Shown here: positions 22,244-36,742 of the stretch, piece by piece
How positions within the stretch are numbered: the stretch's first letter is position 1
How the letters are laid out: every line of letters starts with the position of its first letter
Assembly: GCA_029990175.1 (NCBI GenBank)
Contig: JARKIP010000065.1
Span: forward strand, 5,956,501 to 6,020,500
DNA from: Petunia secreta
Taxonomy: Eukaryota > Streptophyta > Magnoliopsida > Solanales > Solanaceae
DNA: 64,000 nucleotides
Reading direction: 5' to 3'
Notes under the pieces: model-generated
Database searches by the model: none
Seen by the model: only the letters and a program-made list of their open reading frames with translations
Told to the model about the DNA's origin: nothing
Position numbers and translations under genes: made by a program

Positions 22244-23346
22244 TATATTATTAAAAAGAAGGTAGTAAGCCAATAGAAAGTAGCCAAGTGGTATAATAAG
22301 AAGTAACCATGTGTTAGTTTTAGGACAAAATAGTTAATATTTGAATTATAGTTAGAAAGCAACCAGTGTTTTAGTTATAATATAGATATACGCATTCTGT
22401 CAAAAAGATATAGTTAGTATAATAGTTTTATCCCACTTCCAATTCCACCACACCGCTACTCCTAAAATATAGGACTGCATAAAAAGAGAAAAAATATATT
22501 ATGAATTGACCAGTTTGAATCAGAAATTCGTGTATGCTTTGTTTCACTTCTTTGCCAAAACACGTCAATTAAAAAGAATCTTCCTCTTATAAATTTGAAT
22601 TTGAATTTAAAGTTGAATTTGAACTAAGATATAATTAAATATTCTTTTAAATTTGAACTTTAAAAAAGATATATCTGTATTTGAAAAGTGAAAAAAAAAA
22701 GTTATGTTATCAATGGATTAGTTTTAATCCGAAATTCAATCGTGTAAGTTGAGGACCGGTTAACTCACCACCTTTTAACTATTGGATGGGATAGTTTTAC
22801 CATGAGGTTAAATTAGCATCTAAGATAATTATTATTCTTTTTTGCTTTTATAATTATCTAAAAGAAGTTACCCAATATAACCACTACCCACGTTCTTATC
22901 TATTATGGAAAAATTGTATATGGATTCAGTTTCAATTTTATAACCTAAAACAAAAACTAAACAGAATAATAAAACCTTTTTATTCACTTCTTTACGGCTG
23001 CCCCATTTAATGTGTTATCTTCAAAGACACATGCTGGTTGTTTTCTTTGCCGATAAGTGATTATAGTAGTAAAATAGTTGTTGTTTAGATATATATTAAT
23101 TTTGTTGTTGTGTATCTGCATAGGTTTGATATATCTTTCAAATGGAGCATTTTCTAGCATTGCGGGAGGTTCTTGGTGGTGCATCCCATGTAAGGATTTA
23201 CTTCTCATTTGTATACGGTAACTCTTAATATAGTTTGGTTAGAATGGAGTCCTCATGTCTTCTCCTCTTAAATCTAATGTCTATTTTCACATGGTAAAGA
23301 GTGGGAAATGATATCTATTTGTGTGATCCAATTTGATTTGACTGTT

Positions 23347-24059
23347 TGATGCCGGGCAAACCACGAGACCCTTCACTCGAAGCCAAGTTAAGGAGATCCA
23401 AGGAGTACACCTACACTTGGTGAGGAAGGACCTAGAAGAAGGAAGCGATTGGAAGCCGTTCCGGGTGATTACAGCGCACCAGGCGCTCCGCCTAGCACAC
23501 CAGGCGCTCCGCCTAGCACACCAGGCGCTCCGCCCTGCCTTGCCTTGGCTGAGGCGCTCCGCCAAACTTTGGGGCGCCCCGCCCAGGCCACTCCACTGCT
23601 CACTTTGTGGGGCGATCCGCCCCAATTACTGAAGGACGGAATTTTGCTTAGTGTTTTGTCTATTTTGACCCTACGTGATCCTTTATACCTAAGCCTAAGT
23701 GTGAGCATTCTAGACCTTTCAAATGGTGCCTAAAAACAGCTATAAATAGCTAGATAGCTTGTTGATTTCATTAGCTTATTTTGAGGATTAAACAAACCTT
23801 TGTATTGAGAGTTGAACTCTTCTATTGAATGAAAACCTTGATGGGACTTGTTCTTCCTCTAGTGAATCTAGATGATTGCCAATCCCCCCGACCATTCTAC
23901 TTGCGTGCTCACGTTAGCTCCAGGGTAGTTGGGTAGCGTAGGTGTTCTTGGCCTTCTCTCGGGGTGTAACGGAACGGGTTCTCCATTGCTACTTGGGATT
24001 AGTGATCGAGTTACGTCTCGTTCCTATCTTTTACTTTCCGCATTTGATTTCCTACATCA
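23347..24059 (+). repeat. Solo LTR, copy 1 (713 bp)
   Basis: Starts TGATGCCGGGCAAACCACGA and ends CCTACATCA, with TATAAATAG at about 23742-23750. It is flanked by CTGTT (23342-23346) and TTGTT (24060-24064), a 5-bp target duplication with one change. It is homologous in order and ends to the inverted copy at 39195-39979. No internal retrotransposon sequence adjoins it, so it is a solo LTR. It is inserted in Helitron B. Confidence 0.78.
23477..23539 (+). repeat. 21-bp GC-rich tandem repeats in the solo LTR
   Basis: Three units beginning CACCAGGCGCTCCGCCTAGC at 23477, 23498 and 23519, the last diverging at its end. Each contains the palindrome-like AGGCG-CTC-CGCCT. Further degraded GGCGCNCCGCC modules follow up to about 23620. 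Open frames in several phases here are products of the repeat. Confidence 0.85.
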
Positions 24060-26328
24060 TTGTTCGAGGATGCAAATGTATTGAGAAAGTCACTAAGTCA
24101 GGTTTGAAAGTTGTACTTAGGTGCTTATATTGTTGAAGTTCCTAGCTACTTATTTCTCATGAATCATGATAATGATACTGTTCTTTACTCATTAAACGTA
24201 TTACTTAAAGTGTGATGTCGATAAATAGGATTCCTATAATGGTATCTTAGGTTTCATTTGAGCCACAATTTGGTAATTTTATCACATCTACTTCACGTAA
24301 AAAATTATACCGCAAACATTTTGGATGATGGTGACACATATTATGCTATAGTGATTTACTTTGTTGTTCAGTTTGGTATAAAGATTCCAACTACCTACAA
24401 GCTTTATGGCCTGAAATATTCGGGCATAGTATTCAATTTCATGCAGAATTAATAAAAAGGTTTATCTTTTCTCATTGTGGATGGTTCCAGATTAGAAGAA
24501 GCCATACAATGCATTATTCGTTGAATAGCTTCTGAAGAATTAAAAGGTGGTGTATCATCCTTTCCAAATTTATATATAATATTCTTATATGTCTACACAT
24601 AATCTATATGTAATGACTCTGCGTAGAGTTGTTTCCTCGCCATTTTTCTAACTTATTATTAGAACAATGTCCTTTGCCAATTTGATTTGTTTATATCTGC
24701 TTGAAAAGTTAAGTTATTGGATGAGCTTGACGTATTTGATAATTTTTAGGTGTAAATATATATAAATGGGTAGGCAAGAAAATAATTGTAATTGAATCGT
24801 CCCAACTCTCTAAATCAAACACTTATAATTTTGTTTATCAATTTATTGAATTTGTCTATCAGATTATAATTTCCAATTGGTACTATGAATATTTCCTTTT
24901 ATTTCATAACTTTTATTTTATAGAGTTTTTATTATATTAGGTATACTGTATTGAAAACAAGCTATTCGTTGGGAAAGACTCATCGCAAAGATGACATAGA
25001 CGTTGAAGGTTATCCGTGTTGTGCAATCTGATGATCCTATCCATCAATAGAAATGCTGAAGTTCACTTCATTACTTGATCAGATAGCAAGTGAGCTAAAT
25101 AAAGTTAATCCGAAACACGGGTCTCGCCTATGAACATTAATCCAGTTTGCTTAAGAGAGGTCAGGCTTTTGTTTTGCATCATACTGTTACCCTTTGCATT
25201 AATGTTAAATTTTATCTTCTTAAAATGAACTTAAAAATAACATAAATTTATGTTGGTATGTCTTAATTTATAATTGCAATTGATTTTGTGCTTTCCATGA
25301 AGTAGAGGTTATTATACGTTGATTCAATTGCTTATAAATGTTCTTTTTTTTAATCAGGTTTTAATTTTGGGTCAAACGTATTTCTTTTACTGTCATAAAG
25401 TTTTAAATATTGAGTATATTACATTGAGAAATTGGTAGTCCGTGGAAAATATATTTACTTTGTGAACTGATCCAAATCCTAATCTTGTCATATATAGATT
25501 GTATTTTTTTTTTGAAAAAAAAAATGCTTATCCACTGGAATATTTTTTAAATTTGACAACTAACAAAAAACTGGTATGATTTTTTATTTTGAATGCAAAT
25601 AAAGTTTGAGTTGAATAAAGTTCCAACATCTTAGGCTCTAAACCTCTTATATATGCTCCTCGAATGGCACAAGTTAATGTTAGGTTTTCCCCTCCTCTTT
25701 TATCGTTGACATTAGTTCATTCATTCTTATTTAGTTTGTAATGACGGAAGGGCTATTATTAGTGTGGTGAAGGAAGAGTTTTTATTTTATTTTGCATCTA
25801 TTATGTCAGGAGCATCTCAAGTAAAACTTTATTTGTTTGTTGATTCATTTGTTAGCAATTTTATCTTCACTGTGATAATACTAGCTATTATGATTGTATG
25901 TTCGTCTTTTCCGTGATTATTATTTCATATAAGTATTTCTAGGCTAAATGATAATATTTGTTTTGCCAGATTTGAAGTGATATAGTCATGAAAACAAAAG
26001 GAGGTGGACTGGATGCAATTCATATCTATGTGATTTGTGGAATGAATCCAAGCCAGTTTAGGAGCAAATGTGCCTTGCAAATAGGAACAGAATAATTTTC
26101 TTAAGGTGGTAAGTTTTGATGAAAAGTCCCAAAAAATGTGGGTTACGGGGATTATTATATAAACATAGTATTGAAACATTAAATTAAAAGCTAAGGAGTT
26201 GGACTGGATGCAATTGACAGCTATGTAATTTTGTATGTCTATTTCTTATTTCCTTATCTTTAAGGCTGGCCCTTCTTCTCAATTATTCTCATGTTTGCTA
26301 CTGTTGTTTTTACGTTAAAAGAATCAAA

Positions 26329-26526
26329 CCGTTTGGATGAGCTTAAAAGTGGCTTATAGTTTACATTAGAAAATATTTGTTAATTAACAAATTTATGCTC
26401 TTATAAGCCCTTATGTGCTTAAAAAACTAAAAGTGAGAAGTTAGGAAAAATCCGAACTTCTCAAAAAATGGCTATTAAGTCACTTTTGGCTTATCAACTA
26501 CTTAAAATAAGCTCAATCAAACGGGC
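26329..26526. mobile_element. Small MITE (about 200 bp)
   Basis: The left end CCGTTTGGATGAGCTTAAAA and the right end (reverse complement CCCGTTTGATTGAGCTTATTTT) form imperfect inverted repeats. The interior is AT-rich with further GGCTTAT/ATAAGCC inverted motifs. It is located within Helitron B. No clear target duplication was fixed. Confidence 0.55.
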
Positions 26527-27439
26527 TCTATAATATTTTTCTTGTAAAAATATGTCTTTTTAATTTTTTCAAGTTATGGTTCATTTATGAAATGTTATTT
26601 TCATGCTTCTAGAAGTATTCTTTTAATTTTTTGGACAACTCACATGCACTATAAGATTTTATATCACTTTAAATTAATCATAGTACTTTTTTTTTTTATA
26701 ACAAATGATATACTTTAAATTTTCTGAAATTAAGATTTGCATTGAGGTGAAGAGCGTACAACAATAGGATCGCACAAGCAAGGCAAGCAATGTAAATATT
26801 ATACATGTATAGGTTCGTCGATTTGGACATGATGGAGGAAAATACAGACAATGGGGAAATCGAAAAAGTTAAATCGTACAAGTATGTAAATGTTAAACAT
26901 AGAAGTTCCCTTGGTTATTCATATTTCAGAGGGTGTATTTACATAAGATAATAAAAGACATTTTCTTTAAAAACAATGAAAGATGATCAATTATTTTTAT
27001 GTCTGAAATTAATATCAACAGAAACTCCAAAGTTGTTATAACATTTAGTGTCAATCATGCGTATGTTTTGCTAATATTAATGTTTAATCGAATAAATGTA
27101 AAGGCTGCTGAAAAAATTGCTAAAACATTCTTAGTGGTTTCTGATAGAGTTGTAGATTGATAAAATTACTCTGTTTATGAATGTAATCTGGAATCTCGAT
27201 TATTTACATATTTAGAATTAATAAGTAATTAGTGAATTATTTGTTATGTCTACCTAAATTTGATAGTCTGGCGTACAATACAAAGACCATTTCACTATAA
27301 ATAAGAGTATAAAGAGTAAGCCTCTTCTCAATTTCACCGCGAATAGTTGCGCTTTAAGATTGGAATGGAATATATTGAATATATAAAAAAGTTTATCTTC
27401 TCTTTTTATTTTCCGCGCATCGCGCGGGTACTATACTAG

Positions 27440-29462
27440 TAAAAGTTACAGTTCACCATTATTTTCAAGTGTTGATATTAGCACTTCACTTTTCCAAGCA
27501 TTAATTAAACTATTTATCAAAACATAGATAATGCAATTCAAAAAAATATAAAATGAGAACACAAGTATTAAAAGGAGAGAATACATATATCTTCTTCATT
27601 TAGAATTCAAAGAATTAAAAAATAAATTTCCAAACTCAATTGTAATTCTATGGGACATTGGGAGAGATATATGTCTCCACATATGTTACCGCACATCCGA
27701 AGTAAAGTGAATATTCTTAGAGCTTAGCAACTTTAACTGTTTTTATTCCTTAAAAACAATATTTTATCTACATCCTCCCTTGACGTCTGTTATATTTGAG
27801 GGCAGGAGAGTTTGGAAAACTAAAAGGAGAGACTAAAGAGAACCAGCCAAGGAAAATATTAGAGGAAGACTCGAAGGCTAGATGGAAATGAAAACTTTTC
27901 ATTCCCTTATAGTTCTTTTAGTTGATGTTTGTTAAGCTTATTCTAACTGTTCAATTTCATATTAAAGCTGATTCTACCTTTGTAATTTCTCCATTACTAT
28001 GCAATTACTATATACAATATGTACTACAGTAACTTTACGTAAAGTCCTTCAAAAAGGAAAGAGGAAAGACTCAAATTAGTTGCGAGTTGTCATTTTTATA
28101 ACTGGGAAAAGGCCAAGAAAAGAGGAAAAAAATAAAGGGAGCAAAAAATGCCAAAAGAGAGGACTTTTGGCCAAAAATGATATGACCCAAATTTCTGGGT
28201 AGGCCGTGTGGGCACCCGAGTACCTTCCCTAAACCTGTCGGGCAAATCCTGTCGTCTGAATCAATTCAAATGGTATAAAATTTACTTGAGAATAATAGAA
28301 AATTATCCAAGCTAACCAGAATGATATAAGACTAATTCAAGATAATACAAGATAACCCATCGGGACACACACACACATATATAGGGGCATAAACACAAGT
28401 TGTCTGAATAAACACAGTTAACTACCCAACAATATAGGTTCAGAGGTTCCCATATCAGACATCTAAGGAATCCAAAAAATATATACACATCTCCGGAAGG
28501 GAGCAAAATAAGACATAACTAGAACGCCTATAGCTGGTGGCCCTAATGAAAAAGCTGGCTCACCATAGACAGCTGAGATCGCCTCGCTCCTCACTCGCGA
28601 TGTTGGCTGGGTCCTGAGCAGAATCTGCCGAAATAAAAAGACACAACAAGGAAACAAAGGGGGAGTGAGTCATAAGAACTCAATAAGTGAGGACTAACCA
28701 GTTATCTCGAGGGATAGATAAGTTGGTCATGGAAACATAACTAACAGCAACCAAACAGATAAGTCAAGCACAAATAATCGATGCAACAATTTCATGTAAC
28801 CAGCAGCACACCAATAAAGATATGAACTGAATGAGTCATAATGCAATGGGGTCACATGTTCCTGAAACCTATCTCCGGCGTGAGACTCTCATCGACTACC
28901 AAGAGATACATGCAATAATAACCCTTCACCGGCGCAGGACTCTCATTGTCTACCGGAAAGTACATTTCATAGTAACAATTGGAGTATAACACCCCTGTTT
29001 TTAATGAAATATAAAATCAATGCCACTAACATATGATTTACAACATAAGCCCGAAGCTAAGGCGTAAGAAGTACGCTTATCGGCAGCTACACACGTAAGG
29101 AACACGTTTTAGAATATCCACAAGGCCAAAGACCACCAAAGATATAGATATAATCACTTACCTCTGGCTGAAAAAGCAACCCACCACTCAACAATCGCTT
29201 TCCCCTATCGAATCTCCTCCAAACGTTATCGCTCTATCAAAGGAACGGGATATAATTAATACCGAACTATTGGTTAAACATTCCCAACCTTAAGCTAAAA
29301 TGGTTAAGAAGTCAACTTAAAAGTTAACGTCGGGCTCACAGGGTCAAACCCCCAAAATCAAACTCACAATCGTGTTATCCAATAACACCCAAGTCTAAAT
29401 ATATTATCATGTACTTATTTAAGCTCTCCAATCTTAATATTTTCAAAAGAAACCATGGAACA
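27440..29462. other. Unassigned DNA between Helitron B and the 184-bp repeats
   Basis: AT-rich to about 28150, then a less AT-rich stretch (about 28150-29450) that looks like LTR or internal retrotransposon sequence, but I cannot place it. It includes a twofold tandem of about 54 bp at 28869-28976 (core CCGGCG..GGACTCTCAT..CTACC). No coding frame is supported. Confidence 0.4.
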
Positions 29463-30080
29463 TATCAAAAGTGAACCTAATTTGTGAAAATCCTCCAAAA
29501 TTTCAAAACAAAAATCTGGGCAGCAACATGCCCTGCTTTACATCCCCTTTTTGGTACAGTATAAAGGAGAACTATGTTTTGTACAACACAAGAAATTTAT
29601 TAGATCCATACGTTTTCTTTCCAGAAAATCTAGAATCACCTAAATTGGAATTTCAAATCAAAAGTTATGCTCAAAATCCCCAAGGCTATACAGTGTAAAA
29701 TTGGAACTAAAAACATGCAGTGCTTTGGAGCTTATTTTCATCATAGTAAAAAGCATAATCAGACCTTCCAATAAACATGAATATTTTAGATCTACTGGTT
29801 ATCTTTTCAAAGAATATCAGATACTAAAATCAGAGTTTTCTATCAAAAGTTATGTTCAAAATTGCAAGGGTTATATAGTGTGAAAACGGAACCAAACATG
29901 CAATGTCTTGAAGCTCACTTTCGACGTCGAAAAAAATAGAATCAGATTTTTTATAAACATAAAAGTTATAGATCTATAAATTATCATTCTACAGAACTTT
30001 GAACCACCTAAATCGAACTTTTGAATAAAATGTTATGCTAAAAATACCAAGGATGCAGAGTATGAAAACGGGAATTTAAA
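29463..30080. repeat. Diverged tandem repeat, about 184-bp unit, three or more copies
   Basis: The block AAAAGTTATGCTCAAAAT followed by CCAAGG and a GTGTAAAA-like end recurs at about 29660, 29845 and 30028, spacing roughly 184 bp. The DNA between copies is also similar (AACATGCARTG, TAGATCTA, CACCTAAAT blocks). Two neighbouring open frames of about 60-75 codons reflect this periodicity rather than genes. Confidence 0.65.
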
Positions 30081-30447
30081 GAAAACTTACCACAAAATGA
30101 AGTACCCACTCTTGAATCAGCCCAAAGTAAGCCTATGTTGATGATATAATGGAAGGCTAGAAGATTTTCATACAAGATAGTTGAATAGTTTGAGAGAAGA
30201 CAAGAAGGGTTTCATCTAAAAAACTTGTTTCTAGCCAACAAGGAAGAGAATGACAAGTAGATGTGAAGACTGGTACACATGTCTTTATGCATGGAGCCAT
30301 TTCAACACATGGCTTCTCTTTGGACACTTGACTTCTTGCATGGAATGACACTTCACTAGCATGCATAGGATGTTACCATTATTATTATATTTTTATATTA
30401 GAAACTATGTCACATCACTATTTTATAGACCATAATTTATATTTATC

Positions 30448-30472
<25 letters not shown>
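30448..30472. repeat. TG microsatellite
   Basis: About 12 TG units followed by TATATA. Confidence 0.95.
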
Positions 30473-30481
<9 letters not shown>

Positions 30482-30626
30482 CTAATCGTCGTCTATAGAG
30501 GAGAGTGTGGTACCACTGAGATTAAAAAAAAACTATCTATCTTTCTCAACTTTTGGCTATTTTGCTTTTCCCTCGGTTCTAGCTCTTTATATTCCGTTTA
30601 ACCCAATGATGCAGTAATTATTAAAA

Positions 30627-31717
30627 GGGAGATTTACAAAAATATACAACCCTAACACCATATTTATAAAAAATACCGATACTTTACCACTTTACAAAAT
30701 ATACCAATAGTTTTTTTACAGAGGATATACAATTTTCAACAAAACAAGAGAAATGAAGTTTTCTTCCTCCCCAAGCCCACTGCTCCAGATTCAGGGTTTC
30801 TACCGCCGGCTGGCGGTGGCAAGTGGCCGGATTTTTTTTTTAAAAAAAAAAAAATCTGGAAACACGAGCTTAACACAAGCATAAAACATACAAAAAAATA
30901 CACATTCATACTTTAAGAAAGAGCATATATAACCAATGAAAATACATAAAAATACATAAGCTTTAAAACATACTCTTATATACACCCAAACCATATAAAG
31001 ACATACAAAATAAATTTTTGGATATACAAAGCCTTATTCATATACATATGAAGCACACATACACTTAAAATACGACTATATACAAAAATATACAAATACC
31101 AAACCAAAAGTATTCACAAACATACAAATGAAATACAAAAATACACAAACATACAGTAGAAATACAAAAAAAAAATAGACATTTCAAAAAATTTTAAAGT
31201 GTTTTATGCATAAAAATAAACATACACATAAATACAAAAACGTATATACGTACATATACATAAATACACATCCAAAACAAAAACAAAACAAAAAAAAAAT
31301 AAGGGAAGAAGAAGATTGGTGGCAGCAGCTCCGGCCACCACCACCAAACACCAGCAACAACAGATCTGAGAGCAGCGGCACCGCCAAGAGCAGCAGTGGC
31401 GCGCCGCCGCTCCGACACGGCAAAGAGGATGACGTGAACAGTAGCAGCTGCAACAAAAAACGGCAGCCTCGGCGGAGATATACATCAGTTGGTCGTTGGA
31501 GATAGGGGAAGGACGGCGGCGCGAATGGTTGGGTGGGCGGGTGGAAGGGAAAGAAAGAGAGAGAAATTAGGGTTTTGTGTTAGGGAAGGGAGGGAAATGA
31601 AGAAAATGGTATGTATTGTAATATATTTAAAAGTATCGTTATGTATTGTAAATGTTTAAAATTATCGTTATTTTTTGTAATTTTGCTAATAGGATTGTCA
31701 CATGGTGTAAATTTTCC
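30627..31717. mobile_element. Non-autonomous Mutator-like element 1 (1,091 bp)
   Basis: Flanked by the perfect 9-bp duplication TTATTAAAA (30618-30626 and 31718-31726). The ends are inverted repeats of about 80 bp with many mismatches: left GGGAGATTTACAAAAATATA, right (reverse complement) GGAAAATTTACACCATGTGA, both continuing into CAAYCCTA... and ACAAAAAATAACGATA-like blocks. The interior holds a GC-rich, GGTGG/CCGCC-rich segment and AT-rich tracts with repeated TACATACA motifs. Open frames at 31184-31505 lie in the GC-rich segment and have no recognised domain. The 9-bp duplication is diagnostic of Mutator. Confidence 0.8.
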
Positions 31718-31726
31718 TTATTAAAA

Positions 31727-31754
31727 CTAGTCAATTTACCCATGCAATGTGCAG
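31727..31754 (-). other. Decayed Helitron 3' terminus, reverse orientation
   Basis: ACTAGT (31726-31731), then a 7-nt spacer, then CCCATGCAATGTGCAG (31739-31754). Compared with the intact reverse end at 54511 (CCCGCGCGATGCGCGG), all five differences are CpG-type transitions. It sits between the two Mutator-like elements; element 2 is inserted 12 bp beyond it. Confidence 0.55.
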
Positions 31755-31775
31755 CCCACTAACTAATTTTTTTTA

Positions 31776-32811
31776 GGAAAATTTACACCACATGACTACC
31801 CTAATTGCTAAATTACAAAAAATAATAATACTTTTATTATATTTACAATACATAATAATATTTTCTCATTTCTCATTACTCCTTTCCCAAACATGAAACC
31901 CTAATTTCTCCCTCTCTCTCCTTCTCTCCCCTCCTCCACCCACCCACCACACACCCACCACCGTCCCCCTCCCTCTCCTCGGCCAATACTGCTGCCACCG
32001 TCCCCCTCCCTCTTCCAACCACCGTTCCCCTCCCTCTTCCAATCACCCGTCCCCTCCCTCACGCTACTGTCGCGGCGCTGCTACCACCGCAGCGCTGCAC
32101 TGCAGCGGTTGAACGCCCGGATCTATATTTTTCCGGTGGTTTTCTGGTGGATTTTCACGATTTGGTCATTGTTTTTCTTTTTTCCTTTTTGTATGTGTAT
32201 ATATGCATATGCTTATGTATATATTTGTATTTTGTACATATAATTTCAGATCTCCTTCTTTTTTTCTTCTTTTTTTCCCTTTTGTATGTGTATATATCTG
32301 TATTTTGTATACACATATTCATATCTTCTTTTTTGTATTTTTTGTATATAGATGTTTAATCTCCATTTTTGTATGTGAATGTTGTTGTATAAATGTGTAT
32401 GTTATTGTATGCTTGTGTATGTGTATGTATGAAGTAACAAAATAGTTTGTATGTTGTTTTTTCTATATTTTTGTATGTTTGTATATATTTTGTATGTTTG
32501 ACTATGAGTAAATTCGAAACAATAAATTATATAAAGTTTCATATGTATATATGTGTATATTTTGTATGTTTCATTTTGTAGATCTAAGCAAAACAAAAAA
32601 AATACAAATCCAGCCACCTGCTGCCGGTGACTGGTGGCGACGCATCAGTGTAGCAGTGGGCAAGGGAGAGGGTTAAAATCCTAATTTGTATGTTTTAAAT
32701 GAGTTTTGTATATATTATTTAAAAAAAGTATTGTTATTTTTTGTAAAGTGGTATAGTGTTGGTATGTTTTGTAATTTTAGTGTTAGGATTGTATATATTT
32801 GTAATTCTCAC
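31776..32811. mobile_element. Non-autonomous Mutator-like element 2 (1,036 bp), inverted relative to element 1
   Basis: Flanked by the perfect 9-bp duplication TTTTTTTTA (31767-31775 and 32812-32820). The left end GGAAAATTTACACCACATGA matches element 1's right end, and the right end (reverse complement GTGAGAATTACAAATATATA) matches element 1's left end, so the two copies face each other. The interior again has a CCCTAATTTCTCCCTCTCT-like block and a C-rich segment, then repeated GTATGTGTATATAT motifs. Non-coding. Confidence 0.8.
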
Positions 32812-32820
32812 TTTTTTTTA

Positions 32821-36715
<3,895 letters not shown>

Positions 36716-36742
36716 CCGTGCGTCGCGCGGGTATTATACTAG
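36716..36742 (+). other. Helitron C 3' terminus
   Basis: Hairpin CCGTGCGTCGCGCGG (36716-36730) followed by GTATTATACTAG and T. It differs from the A/B hairpin by two CpG-type changes. The body extends to the left; its 5' end is not identified. Confidence 0.72.

Larger units (their letters stand above)
22244..27439 (+). mobile_element. Helitron B (non-autonomous, about 5.2 kb with insertions)
   Basis: Begins immediately after Helitron A's CTAG with TATATTATTAAAAAGAAGG, matching A's 5' end from its fifth base (so the initial TCTA is absent or shared). It continues with the same GGTAGTAAGCCAAT block. It ends with the same hairpin (27413-27427) and CTAG at 27439, then T. A solo LTR (23347-24059) and a small MITE (about 26329-26526) are nested inside. 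No convincing gene was recognised; a patch near 24320-24450 faintly resembles an RPA-type OB-fold but is too decayed to call. Confidence 0.78.

Noticed and set aside
23417..23733. Several overlapping open frames rich in Ala, Pro and Gly
   Set aside because: A 21-bp repeat is open in several phases; this is LTR sequence with no domain.
31184..31505. Overlapping frames with Leu/Cys/Ala- and His/Lys-rich products
   Set aside because: Interior of a non-autonomous Mutator-like element; three phases open at once, no recognised motif.
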